The notes beneath the pieces were generated by a model. It saw only the letters and a list, made by a program, of their open reading frames with translations. It was not told where the DNA came from and ran no database searches. Position numbers and translations under genes: made by a program. From Aphelenchoides besseyi (taxonomy: Eukaryota > Nematoda > Chromadorea > Rhabditida > Aphelenchoididae), in NCBI GenBank assembly GCA_024699855.1, contig JAMPIQ010000006.1, forward strand, positions 85,039 to 149,038: DNA of 64,000 bases, read 5' to 3'. Numbering within the stretch: the stretch's first letter is position 1; every line of letters starts with the position of its first letter. This document shows positions 10,400 through 20,733 of the stretch, piece by piece.

Positions 10400-10750
10400 T
10401 TATTTGGCTTTGGATTCGCCATCTTTGTTGTCATACGCATCTTCCGTTTCTTCGAGTTGATCCTCGTCTTCATCATCTTCGGCTTCTTGTTCCATTGACT
10501 CGTCTTCAGCATCCGCCTCAATTTGTGCCGCTTTGACATCATCACCCGATGCTTTTGCTTCGTCCGCTTTTTCGTGAGCAATTTTCTTGTACGTTTTCTC
10601 GAATTCGTTACCGGCAATTTGGTTCAACGCTGCCAATGCCTCAGCATCCATTTTGATTCCTTGCGATTGTAAAATGTTTTCGATATCAGCCATCATGTTC
10701 GGATGAATTGTAGTTGGTACGTCTTCAGTGTTCGCCTTACGGTTAGACAT
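10400..10750 (-). CDS. Small acidic protein with a histone-fold-like (TAF9-like) N-terminal half
   Basis: A single coding exon of 116 residues. Residues about 15-70 (ENILQSQGIKMDAEALAALN onward to SGDDVKAAQIE) have the spacing of a histone fold: a short helix, a long central helix, and a DDVKAA ending like the DDVRLA of TAF9-type proteins. The rest is an acidic Glu/Asp tail ending GESKAK. A 3' splice site (TTAATTTCAG) sits just before the ATG in the leader, so there is a noncoding first exon or a trans-splice site upstream. If the fold call is right it would act in the nucleus in a TBP-associated or similar complex. That is inference from pattern only. Confidence 0.6.
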   Translation of the reverse strand: MSNRKANTEDVPTTIHPNMMADIENILQSQGIKMDAEALAALNQIAGNEFEKTYKKIAHEKADEAKASGDDVKAAQIEADAEDESMEQEAEDDEDEDQLEETEDAYDNKDGESKAK

Positions 10751-11089
10751 GTCGGAAAGCTGACTGTTGAATCTGAAATTAATGGTCAAAACACGAAAAC
10801 AAAAGAACGTTTACTTCTCGTTTCAAACAAAGTACAAGGAATAAGCAACTGAAATGATGCGTTGCAGTTTTTGCTGTTGAGTAATCTTGGCGCTAAAATG
10901 TCTCAAACATAAGCGCGTAGTTGGAGTTTCGTCGTTGGAGTCGAGTTGAAGTTGTCGATTATTGACAAACTTCGACGTCCTATTGGATAGCAGTGCTTGG
11001 CTACTACTCTCAACCAAATTTGGGTAACAAGTGTTTATTACGCATATAAATGACCCGTAAACAGCATACACATTCAACAGCTCGACATT
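10751..11089. other. Short intergenic region with the leader exon of the acidic protein gene
   Basis: Contains the leader intron (GTAAACG donor near 10813, acceptor at about 10773) and the probable promoter of the minus-strand acidic protein gene. An 85-codon open stretch on the minus strand at 10823-11077 shows no domain and is not called. Confidence 0.4.
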
Positions 11090-13195
11090 TTAGTAATCAC
11101 GGAAAACGATTAGAACCATGAAAAGTAAGGTCGAAATGACGGCAATCAACGCACAACCGGTAACAGTGATCGTTTGAAATTTTTGGACCTGAACATGTAT
11201 TCAGTTGATTACAATATCTAACTACTCACTCTTTGTTCTTGTTGTCTTTGCAACGCAAATTGTTGTGCTCGTTGCTGGGCGATCATGGGTTTCGGAGCTC
11301 GTCTCCCGTCCTCCTCCCAGTTAGGAGAAGCCGGTGCAACCACTTGACCACGCCGTTGACACCAAATTCTCCATTTCAACGGTTCTAACATAGACAACGA
11401 ACCGGTGATAACAACAAGATAAACAATAAAAACTATGCGAGCAAGATTTGCATTCATGAAGCGCGGTAAATGCCAGAATGCAATACCTAAAATGCAGAGC
11501 TTTCTTCAGTCTCAATGAGTATGCAGTTTGTTGTTGATTTGACTGCAACCTACCTAATGCTGTAGCTGCAAAAGAACATAATATTCGACTAATATCTTTC
11601 GAACTTACTTCCCAATATCCAAGCAGTTAACCCACATGTTCGATGCAAAAAGTTGTGAATTGGCCGAAATCTGCTACCGGGTTGACAACGAAAAATCGAA
11701 TTGAACAGTTGAAACCAAACAAACCAACAAGCAATGAACCCGATCAGACCGTGTATGTCTCCCCACTCGTGCTTAAAGACGATTTCAAAGTAATCTAATC
11801 GTTTTAATTTACCGTATTGAATGCCTCGATACCATGCCAATGAAAACCATGAGCATAGAAAATGCAGAAGATAGAAATTGCAGTAAACAACACAGCTAAA
11901 AGGTTTAAAGTTCGATGGACCTAAAAGTGATTGTATTTTATTTCTTCTCTCTTACTTACATTCAACCACAGAGAAGCTCCTAACATTCGTTTTTCGGGCC
12001 AATTTGGTCGGGTATAACGGGCGACAAGAATAGCCATAGGAACGAGAACAATCCACGAGATAATCATAAGCAATGCTAGAATCTGAGATATTGAACTGTG
12101 AAATCAAACATTACAATGTGCAGTAGTTAAAGTTGTTCTTGTCTTTCTATCAGTGTCGTGGAGTTTATTTTCGCCCGGCCCAAGCATATCCCAGATTCTC
12201 AGTCTGTCTTTTTTTATCAAACTTCCTTGTGCACTGTTGTTCTTTGACATATTAGTGTCGGTTATATTGATCATATAGATTGAAGTTTCGTTTAACAAAT
12301 CAGCTTCGTTCTTCGAAACAAAGTCAACCAAACTAATTGGTCCTTGAGAGTTGAAAGGAAATCTATCAGACGTGTCATCAAGCGTATGAATTTCCAGCTC
12401 TGGTATTTCCATTAGAAGACCAACGATTAATCAAACTTACCTTCACCGTCCGTTGGCCCACTGGCCATTAGAATCCAATGGTCAATATCTAACGGTTGAA
12501 CGTGATAATGTTTAACATCGGGAGCCGGATGTATCGATTGTGCTAACTTGCAATACAAAGTTCCATTAGCATAGTGCGAAATCAATGTTTGAAGCATCGA
12601 ATTGTGGACATCCTTAATAGCAAGTTATTTTATATTATCTTGTAACACAACTTCATTTATTGGTACACGTCGATTGCTTTTTCCCGGATTGAACGATAAA
12701 CGACCTACAAACGGGCGACCCGAAAAGGAAGAACAATCTGTAACCTGTAAGCTCGTTTCTAACTCAATCCACTCCATCATTCGAAAACTAACCGTATCCG
12801 AGCCCTAAAATTGCATATTCACATCTTTTCGATGACATAACTTTACCATTAGATCATCTTTCGAGAAGCCAACGGCCACAAAACCGCCTTTTTCGCCTTG
12901 ATACAACGGCAAGGTCGCGAACAGTTCCATGAAGACATGGCTAGAATCGCGCACATACGAAAAAGCATAAGAACAATCGTTGTACGGAATACAATTCTGT
13001 GGTTTGAATAAACAGCCTTTTGTTTCTCCGCATCCTTGAGTTCGAAAAAGAAAGTCAGAAGACACAGGGCTGATGATTGTCACAGTGCTGAGTAGAAGAA
13101 CAGAAATGCGGACAACGAAGTTCGAAATGATATTCTCTAAATCAGATGCTTAAAAATTCTGTTAAAGTCGATTATTCACCTTTAGTCCGCGTCAT
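11090..13195 (-). CDS. DOMON / cytochrome b561 ferric-chelate-reductase-like membrane protein
   Basis: A multi-exon minus-strand gene, first exon at 13195 (MTRTK, joined by a 41-nt intron to a hydrophobic signal peptide NFVVRISVLLLSTVTII). The lumenal part is a DOMON domain (CSYAFSYVRDSSHVFMELFA, GGFVAVGFSKDDLM) that binds heme or sugar in known members. It is followed by a polar linker with several N-glycosylation sites, then a cytochrome b561 core. Heme-ligand histidines are visible in YAHGFHWHGIE, WGDIHGLIGF and FLHRTCGLTAWILG. The end is VQKFQTITVTG plus one more membrane segment and a short tail. This is the layout of FRRS1/SDR2-type transmembrane reductases that move electrons across a membrane to ferric iron or monodehydroascorbate. 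An extra Gln/Arg-rich stretch (IAQQRAQQFALQRQQEQR) lies before the last membrane segment. Confidence 0.85.
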
Positions 13196-13778
13196 CTGAA
13201 GCCAAATAGTTGATGGTCGATGTAATCAAATGACACGAACTAATCTGAAGATTTTAAGCGACTCGTTGCGAATCTTAGGGTTTTTGAGAAAACGTTCCAA
13301 ACTCCGAAACAAGAACGTGGTGTGTTAACGACTATCAAATTACATTGAAAAAGCAACAAGAATGCTAGAAGAAATGGAAACAATTCTGAGCTGCGGCGAA
13401 TACACGACTAACCGTTGCATTGACAAACAAACCAAACACGTTCATTCGCTTATAACTCATTTCAGTACAGGTATATCTGAAGATCTTGAATTATTCAACA
13501 AACTCATTAAAACAAAAGTAGCAAGTTTTGAGCCTTAGGTTCAAATTCGTAATATATTTCCATCTGTAGACAAACAAATCCGCGACTATCGCAAGTGAAG
13601 AATTTCCGGTACGTTTTTCCGGTTGATTTCACGTCTCAAAAGCCAAAATATTTCGTTTCTTTGTTGTTCGACAATTAAACGTAAACCTAAGTTTGCAGCC
13701 GTTCATTAAGCTCTTTCGTTTGAACTCTGCGGTGTAACACTTAGAGATTAGTGGAATCGACTTTATTTTCTTGATTTC
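13196..13778. other. Intergenic region between two minus-strand genes
   Basis: Holds the promoter side of the b561 gene and the 3' flank of the ABC transporter gene. The only marked element is the 25-nt repeat at 13413-13437. I see no supportable coding sequence. Confidence 0.45.
13413..13437. repeat. 25-nt dispersed repeat, second copy at 38447-38471
   Basis: CGTTGCATTGACAAACAA followed by (C/T)CAAAC occurs here and at 38447-38471 with one mismatch. Weaker similarity (AACAATTC and a CGG block) extends about 40 bases upstream in both. Both copies are noncoding and in the same orientation. Confidence 0.5.
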
Positions 13779-16441
13779 TCAACGAGCATGTTTGACACGC
13801 AAGACGAAGGCCAGAAGACCAACAATTCTTGCCAGCACAAAAACAGTCAGCAAAACAAGACCGGCACGAAGCAAATTGCTTTCGTTCATTCCACGACGTT
13901 CCAGCAATCCAACACCATCAACCGCGGGACAGAAATCTTCGCCACTTGCAATTGGGACGTAATTGTCACGATAATCCGAAGTATTCGAGGCTTTGCATCC
14001 TAAAGCATTGATCAGTTGCATTACAATTGTTCTACTTGCCAGGAACACGTCCAATATCACCCCACTGATTGATCGACAAACCTTCGAAACCATAACGAAA
14101 CCATGATCCATACGAAATGAACTTGTAGTAGACAGGAATCGAATCGAAATCAACGTAAAAGCCACCAAAGAGCAACCTAAAACAAAGTCATAAAAACTCA
14201 ACTTTCGAATACTTTTGACAAACATAGGCAGCACGAAACATGGCATAAACGTTTGTGCAAGCGATTCCGTTCCAAATATAGCAGCCGCTGCGTATCCTTG
14301 AAAATGATCGGTTAAACGAACTGAAACAAAAACTTTACCAATGGAAACAGCAATCCATAATTCGAGCATGTTGAAGAAGCAGAAGATGACGTACTTGATT
14401 GCTTTCTGTTGGAATCCCACCGTCCAATAGATGATCGTTGAGTAAATAAGAGCAAAGAATGTGTATTGGGGCAGTTCAGCCAAAGATTTTCCAACAAAAT
14501 AAGCTGATGGAGCGTAAAATCCAGCTCTGTATTCTCGTGCGATAAGCGGAAATTCAGCAGTAAGAGCATAAATGGACGGAAACAAAAACAAATTCATATC
14601 ACGCGGAGCATTGTAAAGAACACCTTCAAGATTGGTGGTCGTTGGTCCGGTGAACGGTGTTTGCCAATTAATGATACCAATGATAGAAGACGTAAGCTAA
14701 AACACACGGTAACTATAGCGCATTAACAGCTTACCAGAATTTGAACCAAACGAACTTGCAGTAAAATTGGATCACGAATAATCGTTTTTATCGATCGAGA
14801 AAACAAGACTCCAGTTTGAACGAACCAGTTAACTGGATATCTAAACCTTAATTCCTTACTGCAATTGCTGTTAACTTACGATTTTTTCGATTTGAGGTCT
14901 TGATTATACGACGACGTCGTGTGTTCACGCGAATTCTTTGCTCGATTCTGTTGTTTTACTCCAATGCGAGAGTCTTCGTATTGCTTTCGAATAAACTAGA
15001 ATTTCAGTCATATTGAGATTTCTTGCTTTCACTCACTCGAACACGATCCTCAAAAGATTCTTGGTTGTCGGAAACCGTCCGTGAAATGATCCGCATTGCG
15101 TGTTCGGCAAGTCCTGACTTAATCGGACAAAGAAGTTCGTTCTCTTCATCACTCGCTTCAACATTTGCTTTTCGAATTGCATTTAGACGTTTGTGCTCAT
15201 TGTATGGACCCGCAATGTTCTTCAAAAACTCGTTCAACTCCGATGGTGATCCAAAGAACGCAACTCTGCCCACTCCCTCTTCACGCGATAGAAAACAGAC
15301 CCTGGAAATATACTCGCATTCTCTTTCGTTGCCTAAACCAACTTGTCAAAAAGCTGAAAAACATCGTCAGATGGCTGATGGATTGTTGTGATCACTGTCT
15401 TTCGTTCTTTCTTTGCCATTTTGTGCAATGTATGAGCCACTTGAGTTGCCATGAAAGCGTCCAAACCACTGGTCGGTTCATCGCAGAAGAAGAAGTCAGG
15501 GTTGGTTAGAAGCTAAAACAAAGTTGAGCGCTGAAATTCAGTTTGCTGACAAACTTCACATGCAAAACTGAGCCGTTTCTTTTCGCCGACAGAAATTCCT
15601 TTGATGACACCTTTCACTCCAATTCTTGTATCTCGACACTTCTCCAAATTCATTTGGTTCAAGAGCTGTTTGATTCGTTCGTCACGCATTTTGGCCGAAA
15701 ACTGCTTTGGATCCATGCGCAGCGAAGCCGAATACCGCAGTTGTTCTTCAACGGTCAACGAGCCAAGAAACATGTCGAATTGTTGAACATATGCAGAAAT
15801 CGAGCGCATCTGATCGGGAGTAATCAGCTTTCCATTGACCAAAATTTGACTTTCTGGATGTTTTCGAATGCCACGTTGATCGATGCTCGTGAAAACGTTG
15901 AGCAGCGTGCTTTTTCCCGCTCCGCTGAAATTCAAAGCTTCAAAACATAATCAACATGTCAACTAGCCTGCTGCCCATGATCGCGACCATTTGACCGGTT
16001 GTTGCTGTTCCGTAAACTAAAAGACGCGATTACTTCTTCTGGATGGAAAGCACCTTTGTGGAGTACAACTCGCTCAGTTGGACCTTTGGGCTTTTTCTTG
16101 CAACAAGCGTATCCCTTGGACTTCTTGACAATCGAAACCGTCAAATTGTTCCACGAAATATCTCGACCACTACCACGAAGAGTTTTGACTTAAAATTGTG
16201 CATTTGAAAGTTTTTGGCTGAACTTACAACTATCAATTTGGTGTGCTTCAGATGAAACATCTAACGTGCCCTTGTTAACAACGTTACTTGTAGACTTCTT
16301 TTCCTGCAAAAAATCAACTAAAAACAACGAACATCCCGAACTTTTTACTTTGTCTGAATTGCTATATAGAGTCCATGTTTTTTCACTTGCTTCCATTGGA
16401 AACTCTTGACGTTCACGTTTGGACGGAGAAATTTTGGACAT
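13779..16441 (-). CDS. ABC transporter, G subfamily (White-type half-transporter)
   Basis: The nucleotide-binding domain is N-terminal and the membrane domain C-terminal, the reverse order that defines ABCG. Walker A is GSSGAGKST, the signature is [15 protein letters not shown], Walker B is [14 protein letters not shown], and the H-loop is TTIHQPS. After a polar linker come six hydrophobic segments, including [18 protein letters not shown], the usual second-membrane-helix and coupling-helix motif of the family, and a Cys-containing external loop before the last helix ending RVKHAR. Such proteins dimerise and export small lipophilic molecules, pigment precursors or sterols. A GC-AG intron (15925-15967) splits the Walker A motif. 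The start at 16441 follows a TTTTCTAG splice acceptor; an earlier in-frame ATG is at 16495. Introns are mostly 40-50 nt. Confidence 0.9.
15925..15967 (-). other. GC-AG intron inside the Walker A coding sequence
   Basis: On the minus strand the exon ends GGCAGCAG, then GCTAGT opens the intron and TTTCAG closes it 43 nt later. Joining gives MGSSGAGKST, the exact Walker A consensus, so the boundaries are well fixed. No GT donor gives an intact motif. Confidence 0.75.
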
Positions 16442-16744
16442 CCTAGAAAATCCAGCGCTCGTAAACGCCCTCCACCGATCTGAACAAGCCACCAAAATTT
16501 GAATGCAAATAACGTCGAATACAAACAGCTATGCTAATTTTTTATTGGATGTCAGCCAACTAAAACATGTGTAATCGCTTCGTATTGCCGCTACGTGATA
16601 CGTTGGGTAATCGTAACAGAAAGCGGAAATCTCGATTCAACTTCTTTTTCTTTAAAAAGAACAACCATTAGAGTTTGCAAAATGACATGTTTATTCCGAT
16701 GGGTCAAACTGTTAATTGAGTTCAGCACATTGCAGGAACACAAC

Positions 16745-17484
16745 TCAAACGATCGTATCAGGACGTTGTGCAACGTATCGTTCGACTCCCGGAGACACCG
16801 CGTAGATCTTCTTGGCGAAAGCAGTCAAATTTGGATGATCGTCTTCGAACTGCGGTCCCAGTTTGAACAACGTGGTCACGTGCTCGGCGATCACGAAATC
16901 CGCGTAGCAGATTCCAGACTTGAGCACAAAACCGCCGTGTTCGTTCGCTTCATCGACCACTTGCTCGTAGAATGGAAGCGCTTTCTGTGCCGATGGAACG
17001 AAACTCGATTCGAAAAGTTCTTTCTGAAATCCCGGTCATTGTCTATAGAAGACCTACAAATGAACTCACGTTGTCCTGACCTGGATTGGCCAATCGAAAC
17101 AAGTGATAGTCACGATGTTCACGCATACGATCGAAGAAGACTCCGTAGATCTCGTCGGCTCGTGCTCTCTCAAACTCGTCCTTCCCACCCAATGCAAAAC
17201 GATAAGCCAAGAAGCGAACGATGGCACCGGATTGACTGATCGGATGACCGTTTACTTCGAGCAACGGAACTTGTTTGTTTGGGAAGTCTAAGTAGTGACT
17301 TGGATCAGCTGATTGAGTGGCTCTTACTTTCTTTGACATTCTGAAATTCGTCACGGGTGTAACGAATATCTTCGAACTCAACATTTGCATGATGGAACAT
17401 CAAACGTGGCACTTCTCCGAAAGTTCGCGCAGACACATAGGTGTAGAGTTTGTACTTGGGCGATATATCAAGTTGTTTGGTGAT
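16745..17484 (-). CDS. Sigma-type glutathione S-transferase
   Basis: The N-terminal thioredoxin-like domain starts PKYKLYTYVSARTFGEVPRL with the catalytic Tyr region, followed by the cis-Pro motif KQVPLLEV and the glutathione-binding QSGAIVRFLA. The helical C-terminal domain ends GVERYVAQRPDTIV. Nematode sigma GSTs conjugate glutathione to electrophiles or isomerise prostaglandin-like lipids in the cytosol. The coding exon opens at 17484 straight after a splice acceptor (CTTGTTTAG), in frame ITKQLDISPKYKL. No ATG lies between it and the Bora-like exon upstream that could start the domain. The first in-exon ATG would remove the first strand and the active Tyr. The reading frame continues exactly (phase 0 to phase 0) from the Bora-like exon, so the GST may be the C-terminal part of a fusion. 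Confidence 0.85.
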
Positions 17485-17651
17485 CTAAACAAGTTTGAAT
17501 TAAAAACTATTAGCAAAAAAGCACAATATTTTTCTTTGGAATACACGAACACTCGTCTGTCGCTTAATTTGAATAGACCCCGGGTTATGAAAGCACAACG
17601 CTTAATGCTCGTGAAGAATAACTAGGTCGATTTCTTAGCAAAAAAGCATAC

Positions 17652-18095
17652 CGGACTGCGTAATTTTGAAGCGAATTCATACGATTCAAAATACTCTCGA
17701 GCAATTCGTTGAACGTGCGGATTCTCTATTTCGCTTAAAACAATCCTAAACAAGTTTGCTGTAAAACATCACTCACGTCAACAGTCTTGCACTCTGTTCC
17801 AGAGCTTTGGTGTCGTCGATGTCAATCGGATTCATAAATGCTTGCTGTTCGATTGACCAGCGAAAAGTTTGCGGTGATTGGTCCTTGGAAATGTTAAAAG
17901 AGTATATAAGATACAATCTAACTTACTGATGGCGTGGATTGGATTTTGAACATACCCGGAGTCAAATGAAGTCCATCGAAAATGCTGTTTTTGAACGGAT
18001 TCTCGGGGCTATAACAGTAATTCAAGATTATACAGTCTTCTCTGAAAATACCATCGCTCATTGCGTTTTGGCGTTTTCATCGAATTTTCGCCCAT
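17652..18095 (-). CDS. bora: Bora (aurora borealis / SPAT-1) N-terminal conserved region
   Basis: Starts MGENSMKTPKRNER at 18095, then a 43-nt intron, then PENPFKNSIFDGLHLTPGMF and TFRWSIEQQAFMNPIDID, which match the invariant NPF, Pro-x-x-F and WSI(D/E)QxAxxNPxxID blocks of Bora. Bora binds Plk1/PLK-1 and lets Aurora A phosphorylate its T-loop to trigger mitotic entry. About 40 residues follow (IENPHVQRIAREYFESYEF) up to a donor at 17651, CCG/GTATGC. If that donor is unused the frame stops 10 codons later at 17622-17624, giving about 120 residues, far below the over 500 of known Bora proteins. If it is used, a 167-nt intron leads in frame into the GST exon at 17484. Either product lacks the long Ser/Pro-rich C-terminal part of Bora. 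Confidence 0.75.
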
Positions 18096-18295
18096 CGTCC
18101 AACTCCTAACTGTACAAACTAATCAACGGAACGAGCGGAAAAAGTAAAAGAAAGCCTCGAACGTCTATCATCGAATTTGTTAGCGCGCATTTTTGTTGTT
18201 GTGGCTTTTTGTTGTGTCTAACTTTTTGCCGCTAAATATTTCTGTTGGCTACGTAGACCTTCAGCCTCGAATAGCTCATTTGGGAGTCTGTCTCA

Positions 18296-20527
18296 ATGCA
18301 ATGGCCTACTCGATTATCGCGAATAAAAAAGCGGGCAGTTGGAGTGAGTTGTCGATCAGTTCATTTGCTTCACGATCAACTTCGTTCTTCGGCTGAACGA
18401 AAGTTTGACGTTGTGGTGATCGGCGGTGGCCATGCCGGTTGCGAAGCCGCTTCAGCGTCTGCACGCTGTGGAGCAAAAACAATTCTGATTACTCATAAAT
18501 TGAATTCAATTGGATTGATGGCTTGCAATCCACGATTTGGTGGACTCGGAAAGGGACATCTGATGCGGTTCGTCTACTCGCACGTTTTGTTCATTTACCC
18601 TTTTAGCGAACTCGATGCAATGGACGGTGTTTCTCCGCGAAATGCTGATCAGTCAGCAATCACATTTCAAGCTCTCAATCGAGCTCATGGCCCCGCTGTT
18701 CTCGGTCTGCGGGCTCAAATCGATCGCAATCGCTATCCGCAGTTGTTACAAGACGAACTTGTGAATCGAACACCAAATCTGTACGTTCTGGAAGCTGCAG
18801 TTGAGGATCTTGTATTGGAACATGGAGTCCATAAGAAGAAACCACGAATTCGTGGTTGTGTTTTGGCCGATGGAACGGTAGGATTACATTCAGTTCGTTG
18901 TGAATTCGTGTTTAAGGTAATTAACTCAACTTCTGTTGTTATTACAACTGGAACTTTTCTTCGCGCCGAAATTTTCTGTGGTGTTAATGTAACTCCAGCG
19001 GGCAGAAGAGGCGAAGACGCAAGCTATGGACTGTCGAAAACATTTCAAATGCTGGGCTTAGAATTGGGACGTTTTCGAACGGGCACTTCACCTCGATTAA
19101 ATGCAAAAACCATTGATTTCACTCGGTTTAAGCTGATGCCTCCGGATGTTGTTCCTGATCCGTTTTCGTTCTTAACCAAAAGCATTTGGTTGCCCTTTGA
19201 AAAACAACTGCCCACTTATGCGGGATACACGAATCCGAAAATCGTAAACGTTGTCAAGGAGAATCTTGATCGTAATCGTTACTTTATTGCTCGCGATGCC
19301 ACTGGTCCTCGTTATTGTCCGTCATTGGAATCAAAAGTTATGCGATTCCCTGATATAAATCAACGAGTAAGTCTTGTAACTATATTTACATCACCACTTC
19401 GTTAGATTTTTCTTGAGCACGATGGACTTGAAACAGATGTCATTTATTTGCAAGGTGCAGGAATGACATTTGAGCCGGATGTCCAGTTGAAGATCGTAAG
19501 AACAATCGACGGGCTTGAAAATGTTGAGATCATACAACCCGGTTATGGAGTTCTTTACGACTATGTCAACCCAAAACAATTAACAGCGGATTTGTCGGTG
19601 AAATGTACGAGTGGTTTGTATTTGGCCGGTCAAATCAATGGCACTACAGGATACGAAGAAGCAGCAGTTCAAGGTCTTGTAGCCGGAACCAACGCAGCTC
19701 GTCTGGCAAATGAATCGGCCGGAAGTTTTGTTCCTTCTCGTCCATTTATGTTGGATCGGTCGCAAGCGTACACCGGTGTCCTAATTGACGATTTAACGAG
19801 TCTTGGAACTTCCGAACCCTATAGGATGTTCACTTCACGTGCCGAATTTCGGCTTCATTTACGACCCGATAACGCGGACATTCGACTTACAACGTTGGCC
19901 AATGAATATGGATTAGTTTCCGCTGAGCGATGGGCACAATTCGATGTTATAAAAAGAAAGTTCGAAAGTGCTAAAGAAGTTCTTGAAACGGTAAAAATGC
20001 CTTGTAGCCATTGGAAGAAACATTATCCACAGATATCTGATCGAGGCAAAGGTATTGTAATTCACAACAACATTTGGATAAGCTGACTCTTTTTAGTAAA
20101 ATCTGCTTTGCAACTTATGCACAGCTACGGAGTTACGTTAAGTCAACTGTATTCGTCGATGCCTGATCGTTTCAATGAATTGAAAGATGTAGTGGAAGAT
20201 GCGGATATTGAAAAACGACTTCTAATTGAGGGTATGTACGAACAACGACATCAAGAACTACAGCAACAGGTGAATCAATCAACTACTTGAGACTCAAACA
20301 CTTTCCTTTTCCAGATGTCTGCATTTCGTGAAGAACTTCAAGCAAAATTACCCGAAGATCTCGACTATAACAGCATCAATGCAATTAACTTGGAAAGCCG
20401 AGCTAAATTAGACTATTATCGTCCGGCTAACTTGGCGGCGGCTTCTCGTGTCGAAGGAATCACTCCGGACACGCTTATTCATCTTATGCGTTTTGTTGTA
20501 AAAGAAAAAGCGATTGAATGTTCTTAA
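18296..20527 (+). CDS. MTO1: MTO1, mitochondrial tRNA 5-taurinomethyl/carboxymethylaminomethyl-uridine synthase subunit (MnmG/GidA family)
   Basis: Five exons (18296-18567, 18607-19366, 19406-20051, 20097-20269, 20315-20527) give 687 residues. A basic presequence precedes the FAD-binding Rossmann motif VVIGGGHAGCEAA. MnmG hallmarks follow: GLMACNPRFGGLGKGHLMRE, TGTFLRAEIFCG, GRRGEDASYGLS, LGRFRTGTSPRL, GYTNPKIV and the second flavin block GLYLAGQINGTTGYEEAAVQ. The C-terminal helical domain (RLHLRPDNADIRLT, then YNSINAINLESRAKL) contacts the GTPase partner GTPBP3/MSS1. The complex modifies the wobble uridine of several mitochondrial tRNAs. It is divergent from the Bora-like gene with about 200 bases between starts. 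AATAAA is at 20589. Confidence 0.95.
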
Positions 20528-20588
20528 ATGTCGTGATATTTAGAATAGAGTTCGTTAACGTTCGTTTGTTTATAGGCTCTTCATAGGA

Positions 20589-20594
20589 ATAAAC
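20589..20594 (+). terminator. Polyadenylation signal of MTO1
   Basis: AATAAA, 62 bases past the MTO1 stop and about 140 bases before the MTCH2 start codon. MTO1 and MTCH2 are on the same strand and close together, but this signal argues for separate messages. Confidence 0.55.
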
Positions 20595-20733
20595 TAGTTT
20601 TTCTTGCTGAATTGATCTCGATTTTCAACCTCGTTATTGTAAAGTGCTCGACCATTTCACGTGGCACGTAAATACGCTTCCGTACTCTATTAATTTCATC
20701 TTAGACCTACGAACGATTCGTTCGATCCCGCCC

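Noticed and set aside
10823..11077. 85-codon minus-strand ORF upstream of the acidic protein gene
   Set aside because: Overlaps the leader region and promoter; no splice-consistent link or domain.
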